A stretch of DNA of 39,869 nucleotides from positions 1 to 39,869 of the forward strand of contig CASEEV010000030.1 of assembly GCA_949287065.1 (NCBI GenBank), in the 5' to 3' direction. Source of the stretch: an uncultured Collinsella sp. (GTDB taxonomy: Bacteria; Actinomycetota; Coriobacteriia; Coriobacteriales; Coriobacteriaceae). The notes beneath the pieces are model-generated. The model was not told the origin of the DNA, ran no database searches, and saw only the letters and a program-made list of their open reading frames with translations. The stretch's first letter is position 1. Every line of letters starts with the position of its first letter. Shown here in pieces: positions 16,936 through 25,769 of the stretch. The position numbers and the translations under genes were made by a program.

Positions 16936-19900
16936 ATGACCGCCTGCCCCGTCTGCCATCACGAGCCGCCCGCCGGCGCCGCGTTCTGCCCGCGCTGCGA
17001 GGCAGCGCTGAGCGGCACGCCGGCCTACGACGACTACGCTTACGAGGCGTTTATCTCCTACCGTCACGCACCGCGTGACCAAAGGCTCGCCCGGCGCATC
17101 CAGCGGCGCATCGAGGGCTTTGCCATACCCCGTGAACCCGAGGGCCCGCGCGCCGGCGAGAAGCTCGGCAAGTGCTTCCGCGACGAAGACGAGCTCCATA
17201 CGAGCGACTCGCTGCCGGCGCTTATCGAAGACGCGCTCAAGCGCTCGCGCTTTCTCATCGTTATCTGCAGCCCCGCCATGCGCGAGAGCCCCTGGGTCGC
17301 ACGCGAGGTCGAGCTCTTTGCCGCCTACCACGGACGCCAGCGCATTCTGCCCGTGCTCGCCGAGGGCGAGCCTGAAGACGCCTTCCCGCCCCTGCTCATG
17401 ACCGTGCTCGAGAAGAACGAGGGCACGGGCGAGCTGACCGAGCGCCCCTGCGAGCCGCTCGCCGCCGACATGCGCGACGCCGCCCGCAAGAGCTTTGGCG
17501 CCGAGCTCCTGCGCGTGGTGGCGCCCATCGCAGGCTGCGGCTACGACGACCTGCGACAACGCGAGCGCCTGCGCCGCATCACGCGCACCGCCGTGGCCGC
17601 CGGCGCTGCCGCCGTCATCGCCGCGGGCTTCGGCGCTTTCGCGCTCTACCAGCAGGTTCAGATCGAGCGCAACTACGATGCGGCGCTTCTTAACCAGTCG
17701 CAGTACCTCGCCGAGGAGGCGCAGGAGCTTCTCGCCCAGGGCGACCGCATGCAGGCCGTGCAGGTTGCGCTGGCGGCCCTCGGCGAGAGCGAGGGCAGCC
17801 GCCCCTACACGCCCTCGGCGCGGCTTGCCCTCGAGCAGGCGTGCGAGGTGTATCCGGGGTCGTACTGGCGCCCTGTGTACGCCAACCACCTCGACGAGGA
17901 GCTCAGCGCCTGGAACCTGGTCATGAGCGCGGACGCGGGCTGCTATGCCGTGGACACCTCAAACGGCACGGTGCACGTATACGACCTGGTAACCGGCGAA
18001 GAGACCTGCACGGTACGCGACGCGTCGACGTTCCTTTCCGCCACGTGCTTTGCGGGCAGCAAGCTCGTCTGCGCATGGGGCAACGACGAGGCGGCCGTGT
18101 TTGACCCGCGCACCGGAGAAGAGCTCGCACGCGCCGAGCTGCCCGTCGCCGAGGGAGTAAGCGGCTACGTGGGCGACATCGCCGCCGCCCCCGACGGCAG
18201 CCTCGCGGCGCTCACGTGGCGGGGAACCGACGGCGAGACCGGCGAGGGAGTTCTCATAACCTACCTGCTCGACACCGCCACCGGAGAGATCAGCGCGCAG
18301 CAGACCTTCTCCTACGACGAGAGCCTCGACGCCTACGACTACTCGCTACCCTACCTCTTTACCGCAGCCTTCTCGTCCGACGGGTCGACGCTCGTGCAAT
18401 CGGCGGGCGAGACCCTGCACGTGCTCGACGTTGCCCGCGGCACGTGGAAGGACGTGCAAACCTCCGAAGGCGTTGTCACCTCGCTGCGCTTTGCGGGAGA
18501 TGCGCTCTACGCCGTCGCCTTTGACGAGAAGGACCGGGGCAGCCAGTTTGTTATCAGCGCGTACGACCCGCAAGGCTTCGAGCGCCGCTGGAGCTTCCGC
18601 TTGGGCGCAAGCACCCCGAGCATCACCAATGATACCTCCGTGCCTGCCATCTACGGCGTCACCAAACGCAACGAGGGCACGCACCTGCTCGTCTCGTACA
18701 ACCAGCACGTGTACTTCCTCAACGTCAAGACCGGCGAGGCAGAACTCGACTTCGAGGCAACGGGGCAGGTGCAGGCGGCAACCTGCGCCGACGAGGACAA
18801 GGGCGGCTTTGCCTACGTGGCAGACGGCAAGCCCTCCACCGCCTTCGACCCGTTTGGCTACCGCGAGATCGGCGAGCTCGGCATCGCGTACAGCGGCAAC
18901 CCGCCCTCGGCGCCCAACACCTACGGCGGCGAGCCCGAGACGGGGGCCTGGTACGCCGACTTTGTCGTGCTCAAAAGCGGCGAGCAGCTCTGCATCACCG
19001 CCAACCCGCAGACCAACAGCACCTCCGTTTGGCGCTACGACCTCGAGAACGACTGCCCCGGCGCCGAAGAGACCGACGAGAAGCTCGCCTCCGCCATGGA
19101 CACCTCGTTCCACGCGCCCCAGCGCAGCACCGAGGGCACCTACGTTGCGGTCTTTGACTCAACCGCCAACGAGGCCCTTATCGCAGACGGCGCCACCTTC
19201 GCCACCGAGCGCACCCTGGACCTCGCCGCGCTTGCCCCTGGCGAAAGCTCCTTCAGCGTGTTTCTCAGCCCCGAGGACGACGAGGTTCTCTACCTTGCGG
19301 CAGGCAACACGCTCACCACCGTGAATTTGGCAACCGGAGAGAAGCTCGGCTCGTACGAGTCGCCCGCGTACAGCATAGAGGAGAGCGGCCTCGCCTTCCG
19401 CAACGGCAAACTTTACGCGTTCGAGCACTACACCGACCTGAGCGCGTCTGCCGCCGGCGAGATCGCAGAGGCCACGGAGCTTGTCGCGCTCGACCCGCGC
19501 ACGCTGGAAGAGACGGACCGTCTCGTCCTTACCCCTGCACACGAGGACGAGATGAGCGACGCCGACTGCGTCGTGCTTCTCGACAACATGCTCGTGGCGT
19601 CGATTGCCGCCTACGACGACGCATCGACCGACGTATCCTACTTGCTGCACACCTTCGACCTCGCGAGCGGCGAGGAAATCACAGCCGAGATCTCGGGCAC
19701 CGTCGTTCCCGCGGCGTACTCCCAAAGCTCGCTGCACGCAAGCGACGACGGCACGCGCCTGGCGTTTGCCACCGCAGGCGAGGTCGTGCTGGCAACCAGC
19801 GAGGGCAGCATCCTGTGGCGCGCCGACTTGGCGGAACAGGGCATCGCTCCCGAGCTGGCGTCCAACCCCTTCGTTGCCTTCACGCCCGAAGGCAACGTTG

Positions 19901-20274
19901 TAGTGCAAGACACCAACGGCCAGCTTCTGCTGCTCAGCGGGCAAACGGGCAGCACCCTCGCCACATCGCAGGCGGCCGACCTCGACTCCATCGATGACGT
20001 TTGGCTCTCGCTCGACGGCACGCGCCTGTACGCGCGCACCTCGCTCGGCGACCTGCACACCATCGCGCTCGAGGCCGACCTCTTTGGCGTCGAGTCGTCG
20101 GTAACCTGCGGCACCGTGACCTCCTCGGACGAGCGGCACGTGCTCGTCGAAGACAGTTACGGCTCGTCGGTCCTGCCGCTCTACACCACCGACGAGCTGC
20201 GCTCCTTTGCCCAGGAACTCATCGCCGGCCACGAGCTCACCGAAGCCGAAAAGCGCGCCTACCACATCGACTAA
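16936..20274 (+). CDS. Zinc-ribbon, TIR, transmembrane, beta-propeller receptor-like protein
   Basis: 1112 residues. A zinc ribbon at 4-21 (CPVCHHEPPAG, CPRC) is followed by a TIR domain at about 35-150: YEAFISYRH, CFRDEDELHTS, a SRFLIVICSPAMRESPWVAREVE block and RILPVLAEGE. Glu124 in WVAREVE aligns by eye with the catalytic Glu of SARM1-type TIR NADases. After a linker, one hydrophobic Ala/Gly segment (about 217-238) follows a positive RLRRITRT, so the N-terminal part should be cytoplasmic and the rest outside. Residues of about 250-290 look like a helical repeat, and from about 320 to 1090 there are repeated beta-propeller blades of WD40/PQQ type (for example VHVYDLVTGEETC, VFDPRTGEELA). 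The start follows GAAAGGA. A signalling or NAD-cleaving receptor is inferred. Confidence 0.85.
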   Translation: MTACPVCHHEPPAGAAFCPRCEAALSGTPAYDDYAYEAFISYRHAPRDQRLARRIQRRIEGFAIPREPEGPRAGEKLGKCFRDEDELHTSDSLPALIEDALKRSRFLIVICSPAMRESPWVAREVELFAAYHGRQRILPVLAEGEPEDAFPPLLMTVLEKNEGTGELTERPCEPLAADMRDAARKSFGAELLRVVAPIAGCGYDDLRQRERLRRITRTAVAAGAAAVIAAGFGAFALYQQVQIERNYDAALLNQSQYLAEEAQELLAQGDRMQAVQVALAALGESEGSRPYTPSARLALEQACEVYPGSYWRPVYANHLDEELSAWNLVMSADAGCYAVDTSNGTVHVYDLVTGEETCTVRDASTFLSATCFAGSKLVCAWGNDEAAVFDPRTGEELARAELPVAEGVSGYVGDIAAAPDGSLAALTWRGTDGETGEGVLITYLLDTATGEISAQQTFSYDESLDAYDYSLPYLFTAAFSSDGSTLVQSAGETLHVLDVARGTWKDVQTSEGVVTSLRFAGDALYAVAFDEKDRGSQFVISAYDPQGFERRWSFRLGASTPSITNDTSVPAIYGVTKRNEGTHLLVSYNQHVYFLNVKTGEAELDFEATGQVQAATCADEDKGGFAYVADGKPSTAFDPFGYREIGELGIAYSGNPPSAPNTYGGEPETGAWYADFVVLKSGEQLCITANPQTNSTSVWRYDLENDCPGAEETDEKLASAMDTSFHAPQRSTEGTYVAVFDSTANEALIADGATFATERTLDLAALAPGESSFSVFLSPEDDEVLYLAAGNTLTTVNLATGEKLGSYESPAYSIEESGLAFRNGKLYAFEHYTDLSASAAGEIAEATELVALDPRTLEETDRLVLTPAHEDEMSDADCVVLLDNMLVASIAAYDDASTDVSYLLHTFDLASGEEITAEISGTVVPAAYSQSSLHASDDGTRLAFATAGEVVLATSEGSILWRADLAEQGIAPELASNPFVAFTPEGNVVVQDTNGQLLLLSGQTGSTLATSQAADLDSIDDVWLSLDGTRLYARTSLGDLHTIALEADLFGVESSVTCGTVTSSDERHVLVEDSYGSSVLPLYTTDELRSFAQELIAGHELTEAEKRAYHID

Positions 20275-20364
20275 CGCCGCCGGCTTTCCACCCGGCCGCC
20301 CCGGTCGGCCCCGGTTGGCCTCATCCCCCCTCCCCTTCCCTGCCCGGTCGTCCACTCCCCTCCC

Positions 20365-20400
20365 CTGCCAAATAACGCTGTTAACAGCGTTTTTTGGCAG
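20365..20400 (+). terminator. Terminator of the TIR gene (near-perfect palindrome)
   Basis: CTGCCAAATAACGCTG (20365-20380) pairs with 20385-20400 around TTAA with one mismatch, and the inner stem AACGCTG/CAGCGTT runs into T's at 20390-20395. Being nearly symmetrical, it can act in both directions. Confidence 0.8.
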
Positions 20401-20468
20401 AGGGGCAACTACCTCATCTACCTGCGGCGACACGTTATCCTCCCTGCTCAGAGCCGGTGGACAAAATT

Positions 20469-20489
20469 CGCTGTCAACGGCGTTTTTTT
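20469..20489 (-). terminator. Second hairpin, probable terminator for the minus-strand signalling genes
   Basis: CGCTG-TCAA-CGGCG, followed on the plus strand by seven T's and on the minus strand by AATTTT, closely resembles the stem at 20365-20400. It is the first hairpin met after the kinase-like gene stop (20586). The gap 20275-20585 otherwise holds nothing I can call. Confidence 0.6.
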
Positions 20490-20585
20490 GGCAGGGGGAG
20501 GAAGAGGGGGCGTCCAGGCCGAGAAGATCGGCCGAGAAGGACGGGGCGACCGTGGTGGCCACCGCCCGGGCGGCGAGCCCAGCCC

Positions 20586-22085
20586 CTACCGGCAGATGGC
20601 GAGCCCCGCCAGCGCGAGCAGGCGCGGGATGTCGCGGGCGTGGGCGCGGTTGTAGTCCTTGTCGTCCTCGGACAGCTCGTCGTACGGCACGAGGCTCGGG
20701 TTGACGCGCTTCTCCACGTCCTTGGCCGGGCCCCAGGTCCAGCCAGCGGCGCGGCGCTCGGCGCACCAGCGGCGGTGCTCCATATAGGCGAGGTACTCCA
20801 CCTCGTCATCGGTAAACGACGCTACCCGCCGCCCGACGCGACACGCATCCGCCTCCACCACGCGGTAGCCGAGCGCGTACACCTTGGCCGGCACGTCTTT
20901 GACCTGCGCCGTCGTGGACCCGCGCAGCGCCTCGGGCTGGGTGTCGAGCGTGCGCGCCTCAAGCGCCGCCCCGCCGCGGCTCGCCTGCTCGACGTAGGTC
21001 CTAAACGCCCGGTCCACCAGCCCGTCGAGCGATCCGTACATCTTGGCCTCGGGGTGCAGCATCTTGAGCAGCGCCCGATCGTACGCGTCAACGTAGCCGC
21101 CATGATGCACCGTGGCGCGCGCCATGGCGAGAAGGTCCGGCTCGGGAAAGGTCTCGGCGCAGACCGGCGCGAGCCCCAGCTCGTGCGCCCGAGCATCGAT
21201 GTCGAGCTCTTGGTCGATCATGCGCGCAAACACCGTGCCGTCGGCGCGGTAGGCAAAAAGCGGCCACGTCCCAAGCTGCGCGCGCAGGTCCTCAGGCGCC
21301 GCTCCGGTTGCGGGCACGCCCGTCGCAAGCTCAAAGAGCAGCGCCGCCAGGTAGCCCATGTCGATCTGCAACGGCATAAAGTCCTGGGGCGCTGCGGCGC
21401 CCAGCTCTGCGGGCAGGCGCCTGAAGAGGTGCGCATACGGCTCGTTGGCGTACGCCACGCGCTCGCCGGCGTCGTGCGCGGCGAGCTCAAAGTCTATGAG
21501 CGTGGCGTGCAGGTCCTCAGGCCCAGGGCCGCAGCGCTTAACGCACACGTTTGCCGCACGCAAGTCGCGGTGGTAGCTGTTCTCGGCATGCAGGTTCGCA
21601 AGCTGCACCATCACGTCAAAGGCAATCTTGGCTGCCTCGCGCTCGCGCTCGGGCGTCCCCACCTCGCTGAGCGGCGCGGCCGAGAAGCGTGGGGGCCCAC
21701 AGGCACCCTCGGGCTCCCCTAAAGCCAGCAACGTCTCGTCAACGGGGATCGGCGCGGCCGAGAAGAGCGCCCGCTCGAGCGAGACGCCGGCGTACTCCTC
21801 CACGAGCGCAAGGCCCGAAGCGCCTTGACCGCGCGCGGCAAGGTAGGGGCACAGAAGCTGCGGGCCTACGCCGATCGCAGCGTTGCGTGCAAGGCTCGCG
21901 AGCTCGTTGGCGTACTGGGCCTCGGCGCCTGGCGCAAACGTCACGAGCAAAGCGTCGCGGCGGACCCCTTGGGCGTCAACATAGGTGCCGCGGAAGAGCA
22001 CCTTGCGCTCGGAAGAGGCAATGACCTCGCCCGTGCGATAAAAGCAGCCGCGCGGCGCGCGGTCCCTCACAACGGTTGCCGCCAT
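20586..22085 (-). CDS. Protein-kinase-like protein with C-terminal RyR domain
   Basis: 499 residues. Residues of about 15-330 follow the Ser/Thr kinase fold: the catalytic loop is HRDLRAANV (His172, Asp174, Asn179) and the metal-binding motif is LIDFELA (Asp198, with DFE in place of DFG). The glycine loop is not recognisable, and the strand that should carry the VAIK lysine reads ALLVTF, so Lys seems absent; Glu61 may be the helix-C Glu. The last 80 residues are a RyR domain (PF02026-like): EVEYLAYMEHRRWCAERRAA, GWTWGPAKD, NPSLVPYDELSEDDKDYNR. Bacterial RyR domains are thought to bind small ligands or nucleotides. The start ATG at 22085 is six bases after the FHA gene stop, so they form an operon. 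It may be an atypical kinase or pseudokinase. Confidence 0.78.
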   Translation of the reverse strand: MAATVVRDRAPRGCFYRTGEVIASSERKVLFRGTYVDAQGVRRDALLVTFAPGAEAQYANELASLARNAAIGVGPQLLCPYLAARGQGASGLALVEEYAGVSLERALFSAAPIPVDETLLALGEPEGACGPPRFSAAPLSEVGTPEREREAAKIAFDVMVQLANLHAENSYHRDLRAANVCVKRCGPGPEDLHATLIDFELAAHDAGERVAYANEPYAHLFRRLPAELGAAAPQDFMPLQIDMGYLAALLFELATGVPATGAAPEDLRAQLGTWPLFAYRADGTVFARMIDQELDIDARAHELGLAPVCAETFPEPDLLAMARATVHHGGYVDAYDRALLKMLHPEAKMYGSLDGLVDRAFRTYVEQASRGGAALEARTLDTQPEALRGSTTAQVKDVPAKVYALGYRVVEADACRVGRRVASFTDDEVEYLAYMEHRRWCAERRAAGWTWGPAKDVEKRVNPSLVPYDELSEDDKDYNRAHARDIPRLLALAGLAICR

Positions 22086-22091
22086 GGCTGC

Positions 22092-23567
22092 CTACAGGAT
22101 CTCGAACTCGGAATCGCCGAGGTAGATGCGGTCGCCGCGATACGCTGCTGCCGCGGGCCGCTCGCCCATGGCAGGGTCGTGGCCAAGGTCGACCTGGGAT
22201 CCGTCGGCGCGCCTGAGCGTCGTTCCGTTGCTCGAGGCAAGGTCCACGAGAACCACCCTTCCGTCAACGGCGCACACCGCAACGTGCCGCGCGGAGTCGG
22301 CCGGCTGGTCGGTGGGATAAAAGTTCTCGTTCGTCTCGCACGCATGGGCCGCATCGGAGAAGGCAAACGCCACGGCAGCCGCCTCGAGCTCAGCATCGGC
22401 GCCTCGCGCCGCACCGGCAGGCTCGTCGCAGCCCTCCGCGCCGTAGGCGGGCAGCGGGCGCGCCTCGCCGCCGAACTCGCGGCCGATCACAAAGAGCAGC
22501 GCGCTGCCGCGCTCGGGCAGGGCGTCGAGGTTCACCACGCGCGCAAGGTACGTTACGTTGCCAGGCAGAATCTGGCGCACCAGAGCCTCGCCGCCGCCGC
22601 GCACAAGCGGACCGGTGGCCGCAAGCTCGCGCGGCACAAAGCCCGTAAGCTCGGTGCGCGCGGTCTCGGCGGCATAGCAGTCGCGCAGCGCCTGCTTGGG
22701 TCCAAAGAACGCGCTGATCACCACGTTGTAGATAACCGCGCCCTTACGGGCGTTCCACAGCGCATCGCACTCCATAAAGGAGGCGCGGTAAGCGTCGAAG
22801 GAGTCGAGCGTCGTGCGCTCGAAGTAGCGCACCGCGGCCTCGGAGTGCCCTTGGGCACGGAACGCCCCCGCAAGGCGCGCCACCAACTCAGCCACCGGCG
22901 AGCGCCCCAGCTCGGAGTCCGCGTCAAAGCGATCCCACAGGTCGAGCCCCCAGAGCATGCTGTCTTGCCCGCGCTCGGTCTGCAGCATCTTCTTAAACGC
23001 GTCGGCGCCGGGCTCCATGCTCTCAAAGCGCGCCCGGTCGCGCTCGGCGCGCACCAAAAACCGGTCGAGCTCATCCGCGTCAAACGCATTCGCATAGCGC
23101 TCGCGCAGCGCACGCAGTTGCGCGATGGTCTTCTTGTCGTAAGCCGCCGGCGGCCAGCCCTTGCAGAACTCCTGGCGGAGCTTGTCGTCGCCCTTCTCGG
23201 CAAGGCGCAACGGCGAGTTGCCGTAGCTCTCGCGGGCGCGGCGGAGCTTGTCGCCGGTCAGCTCCTCGAGGTCAACGCCCTTGGCGGTAAAAGCCGAGGC
23301 GCCAAACTCGGCGGCGGCGCACCTAAACGCCAGCTGCCGCTCACGATCGGCAATCAAACGCGGCGCAAACACGCTCTCGGGCAGCGTCGAGGCGAGAGAA
23401 TTGCGGTTAAAGAGCGCGCGTTCCACAAACATCAGCGCGTCGGAGCCATACTCCACGCTCGTGGGCGCCGCACCCGCCAGGTCCTCGCGGTACACCCGCG
23501 CGGTGTCCTTAAATCCTCCCGGCAGGTCGTACAGCGCGTCCCTCAGAACGATCACCGACTCGAGCAT
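22092..23567 (-). CDS. FHA-domain protein
   Basis: 491 residues. The C-terminal ~100 residues form a forkhead-associated domain, which binds phosphothreonine peptides: SARHVAVCAVDGRVVLVDL, then ASSNGTTLR, and a final RGDRIYLGDSEFEIL. The Ser-x-x-His and Asn-Gly elements are present; the preceding Gly-Arg of the consensus is not clear, so pThr binding may be altered. The N-terminal ~390 residues are helical and charged, with no recognised domain, and contain YNVVISAFFGPKQALRD and GREFGGEARPLP. ATG 23567 is preferred (GGAGG five bases upstream) over the TTG at 23591. Its 5' end overlaps the end of the PP2C-like gene by 59 bases, and it is followed by the kinase-like gene after six bases. It is a likely scaffold of the module. 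Confidence 0.75.
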   Translation of the reverse strand: MLESVIVLRDALYDLPGGFKDTARVYREDLAGAAPTSVEYGSDALMFVERALFNRNSLASTLPESVFAPRLIADRERQLAFRCAAAEFGASAFTAKGVDLEELTGDKLRRARESYGNSPLRLAEKGDDKLRQEFCKGWPPAAYDKKTIAQLRALRERYANAFDADELDRFLVRAERDRARFESMEPGADAFKKMLQTERGQDSMLWGLDLWDRFDADSELGRSPVAELVARLAGAFRAQGHSEAAVRYFERTTLDSFDAYRASFMECDALWNARKGAVIYNVVISAFFGPKQALRDCYAAETARTELTGFVPRELAATGPLVRGGGEALVRQILPGNVTYLARVVNLDALPERGSALLFVIGREFGGEARPLPAYGAEGCDEPAGAARGADAELEAAAVAFAFSDAAHACETNENFYPTDQPADSARHVAVCAVDGRVVLVDLASSNGTTLRRADGSQVDLGHDPAMGERPAAAAYRGDRIYLGDSEFEIL

Positions 23568-24252
23568 GGGCGCCTCCGCAGGTAAAGCCAACTACCACCA
23601 CGGCCGCGCCGCCCAAACAACCCTGCGCATGCGCCGCCCGGGCCAAGGCACGCGCCGCAGCCTGGGGCTCGCCGGCGCCCAGACACAACGCGCGCGCCAG
23701 CTCCGCAGGCAGCAACGCACGTGCGTCGGCCGACATAAGCACAAGGTAGGGGTACGCGTCCGTCAGCTTTCCAGTATAGCGCGCCACGCTCGCCGCCACG
23801 CAGCGGCCCGAGCCCAGATACGCCGAGAAGCGCCGCTTACGCCCGCAAGCGGCCTGCGGCACCGAGCGTGCGCCGCCCGGTCCTACGAGAAGCGCCGACG
23901 GCCCGCCCAGGCAGGCAACCTCGAACGCGCCCGTCCGGTCCCACTGCGCACGCCACACGGCAGCGCCGCCCGCCGCCGAGCCCGCATGGTCGAGCGCCGC
24001 TGCAACCTGCCGGTCGAGCTGGGCGGCGCGCGGTCCAAACGGCCGCGCCGGACCCAGGGCGCCTCCGCACGCGCGCAGCGCAATATGCTCGAGCGGCATG
24101 CCGCACTTCTCGTCCGGCCGCCGTACACGGGCAGGCGGCCCGCTCACCACCGCGGCGCTTCTCCCGGCAACGGCAAAAGCAGCCGTAACGCCGCAGGCGC
24201 TTGCCCCGCGCACACACGACCCCGCTGCCTCAACGCAGCCGCAGCCACCCAT
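23509..24252 (-). CDS. Degenerate PP2C-like phosphatase protein
   Basis: 247 residues. The order of segments recalls PP2C phosphatases: a GSCVRGASACG opening, a strand AFEVACLGGPSALLVGPGG where active enzymes have GDSRAYL, a DAYPYLVLMSADARALLPAE segment where they have the SDGL motif, and a final GCLGGAAVVVVGF where they have DNATVVVV. The metal-binding Asp residues at all these places are missing (GGPS, SADA, GGAA), so a non-catalytic protein is likely. The assignment is by eye and uncertain. ATG 24252 follows GGGAAGG closely; a GTG at 24288 is also possible. The 59-base overlap with the FHA gene supports co-translation. Its bias to Ala, Gly and Arg is stronger than in the neighbours. Confidence 0.55.
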   Translation of the reverse strand: MGGCGCVEAAGSCVRGASACGVTAAFAVAGRSAAVVSGPPARVRRPDEKCGMPLEHIALRACGGALGPARPFGPRAAQLDRQVAAALDHAGSAAGGAAVWRAQWDRTGAFEVACLGGPSALLVGPGGARSVPQAACGRKRRFSAYLGSGRCVAASVARYTGKLTDAYPYLVLMSADARALLPAELARALCLGAGEPQAAARALARAAHAQGCLGGAAVVVVGFTCGGAHARVGDRSEGRAVRPAGRI

Positions 24253-24430
24253 GCCTTCCCGTTGCCCCGCCGCTCGCCCGCCTGTCACCGCACATCACCC
24301 GCACTCGCCGTAAGGATCCGCCAAACCTATCGGCCCCACCTTACCGAGTACGGCCCGCACCCATTGCGCAATGCCCCCGCAGCGAGCCCCCGCACCAGGC
24401 GAACCTCTTGCACGGCTCGCCGGGCCTCAT

Positions 24431-25609
24431 TTACTGGGAGGAGCTCACGTAGCTCTCGTCTACGGTGATCTTGCAGATGGTCTTGGGGTAATGGCTTCGC
24501 ACGATGTCGGTAATGCGGCGCTTGAGCTGGCTCTCCGACATGCCGAGGTCAGCGGGGCGCACGCAGTCAAAGATCACGTTGGTGTGCGTGGGCCCGGGCA
24601 CCGTGCGCAGGTCGTGAATCGAAACGCGCGGGTCGATGATCTTCACCGCCTGGTTGATCCAGTTGCGCATGTCGTTGACCTCGGGGTCGTCGGTCACGAT
24701 GGGGTCGTAATGCAGCGTCACGATCATGTTGTCCTGCACCTTGAAGTCCTGCTCGATGGTGTCGATCAGGTCGTGGCTCTCCATGGGGTCTGCCTCGGCG
24801 GCCATCTCAACGTGAGCGCTCGCAAACTGCCGGCCCGGGCCGTAGTCGTGCACCATGAGGTCGTGCGTGCCGAGCACGCCCGGGTAGCTCATGATCTTGC
24901 CGCGGATGTGCTCGACGAGCTCCTCGGACGGCGCTTGGCCGAGCAGCGGGTTCACGGTGTCGCGCACAAGACAGGCGCCGCTCCACAGGATAAAGACGCC
25001 CACGGCAAGGCCCACCCAGCCGTCGAGCTGCACGCCCGTCGTCTCGGACACCACGGCCGAGAGGAGCACCGCGCCGGTGGAGATCACGTCGTTGCGCGAG
25101 TCCACGGCTGTGGCCTCGAGCGTCTCTGACCCAATGCGGCGGCCCACGGTGCGGTTGAACGCCGCCATCCAGAGCTTCACCAGAATAGAAAGCACGAGAA
25201 CCACCACGAGCGCCGCGCTGAACTCGACCGGCGTGGGCTCGAGGATCTTCTCGACCGACGACTTGAGCAGCTCGACGCCGATGGCCATGACGATAACCGC
25301 CACGACGAGCCCCGAGAGGTACTCGAAGCGGCCGTGACCGTAGGGGTGACCCGGGTCGGCGGGCTTGCTCGCGAGCTTGAAGCCGAGCAAGCTGATGACG
25401 TTGGACGAAGCGTCGGAGAGGTTGTTCACCGCGTCGGCCACGATGGAGACCGAGCCGGCCATAAGGCCCACCGCACCCTTGGCGAGGCAGAGCGCCACGT
25501 TGCAGACGATGCCCACAACGCCGGCGAACTGCCCCATGCGGGCGCGCGCCTGCGGGTTCCCCGCATCCTCAGCATCGGCAACAAAATGCCTGATCAGCCA
25601 TTCGGTCAT
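24431..25609 (-). CDS. Cation diffusion facilitator (CDF) transporter
   Basis: 392 residues, a membrane exporter of divalent metals in exchange for protons. Six membrane helices are seen between about residues 25 and 225. The transport-site aspartates are in SIVADAVNNLSDASSN and in AVDSRNDVISTGAVLL, with the HPYGHGRFEYLSG motif between them. This fits the DxxxD plus HD/DD pattern of Zn/Fe/Mn exporters. The cytosolic C-terminal domain (about 230-380) carries MVHDYGPGRQFASAHVEM, as usual for the dimer interface. It is longer than the usual 300 residues because of an extended C-terminal region (TLHYDPIVTDDPEVNDMRNW onward). It diverges from trmB across 160 bases; a TACAAT lies on the minus strand at 25681-25686. 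The metal cannot be told from sequence. Confidence 0.9.
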   Translation of the reverse strand: MTEWLIRHFVADAEDAGNPQARARMGQFAGVVGIVCNVALCLAKGAVGLMAGSVSIVADAVNNLSDASSNVISLLGFKLASKPADPGHPYGHGRFEYLSGLVVAVIVMAIGVELLKSSVEKILEPTPVEFSAALVVVLVLSILVKLWMAAFNRTVGRRIGSETLEATAVDSRNDVISTGAVLLSAVVSETTGVQLDGWVGLAVGVFILWSGACLVRDTVNPLLGQAPSEELVEHIRGKIMSYPGVLGTHDLMVHDYGPGRQFASAHVEMAAEADPMESHDLIDTIEQDFKVQDNMIVTLHYDPIVTDDPEVNDMRNWINQAVKIIDPRVSIHDLRTVPGPTHTNVIFDCVRPADLGMSESQLKRRITDIVRSHYPKTICKITVDESYVSSSQ

Positions 25610-25769
25610 ACGTGCATCAGCTTCCTTCGAGCAGCAGCGCCCGGGCCCTGTGCCTCCCGGGTCGCGTGATTTGCTGATGAATTGTACGCGTTCGCAGGTA
25701 CGAATGCTACTGTTAAGCAGCTAGAACAGCACAGAAGCCCCAGAACCAGCCGCCTTGCGAGGAGCGCCC

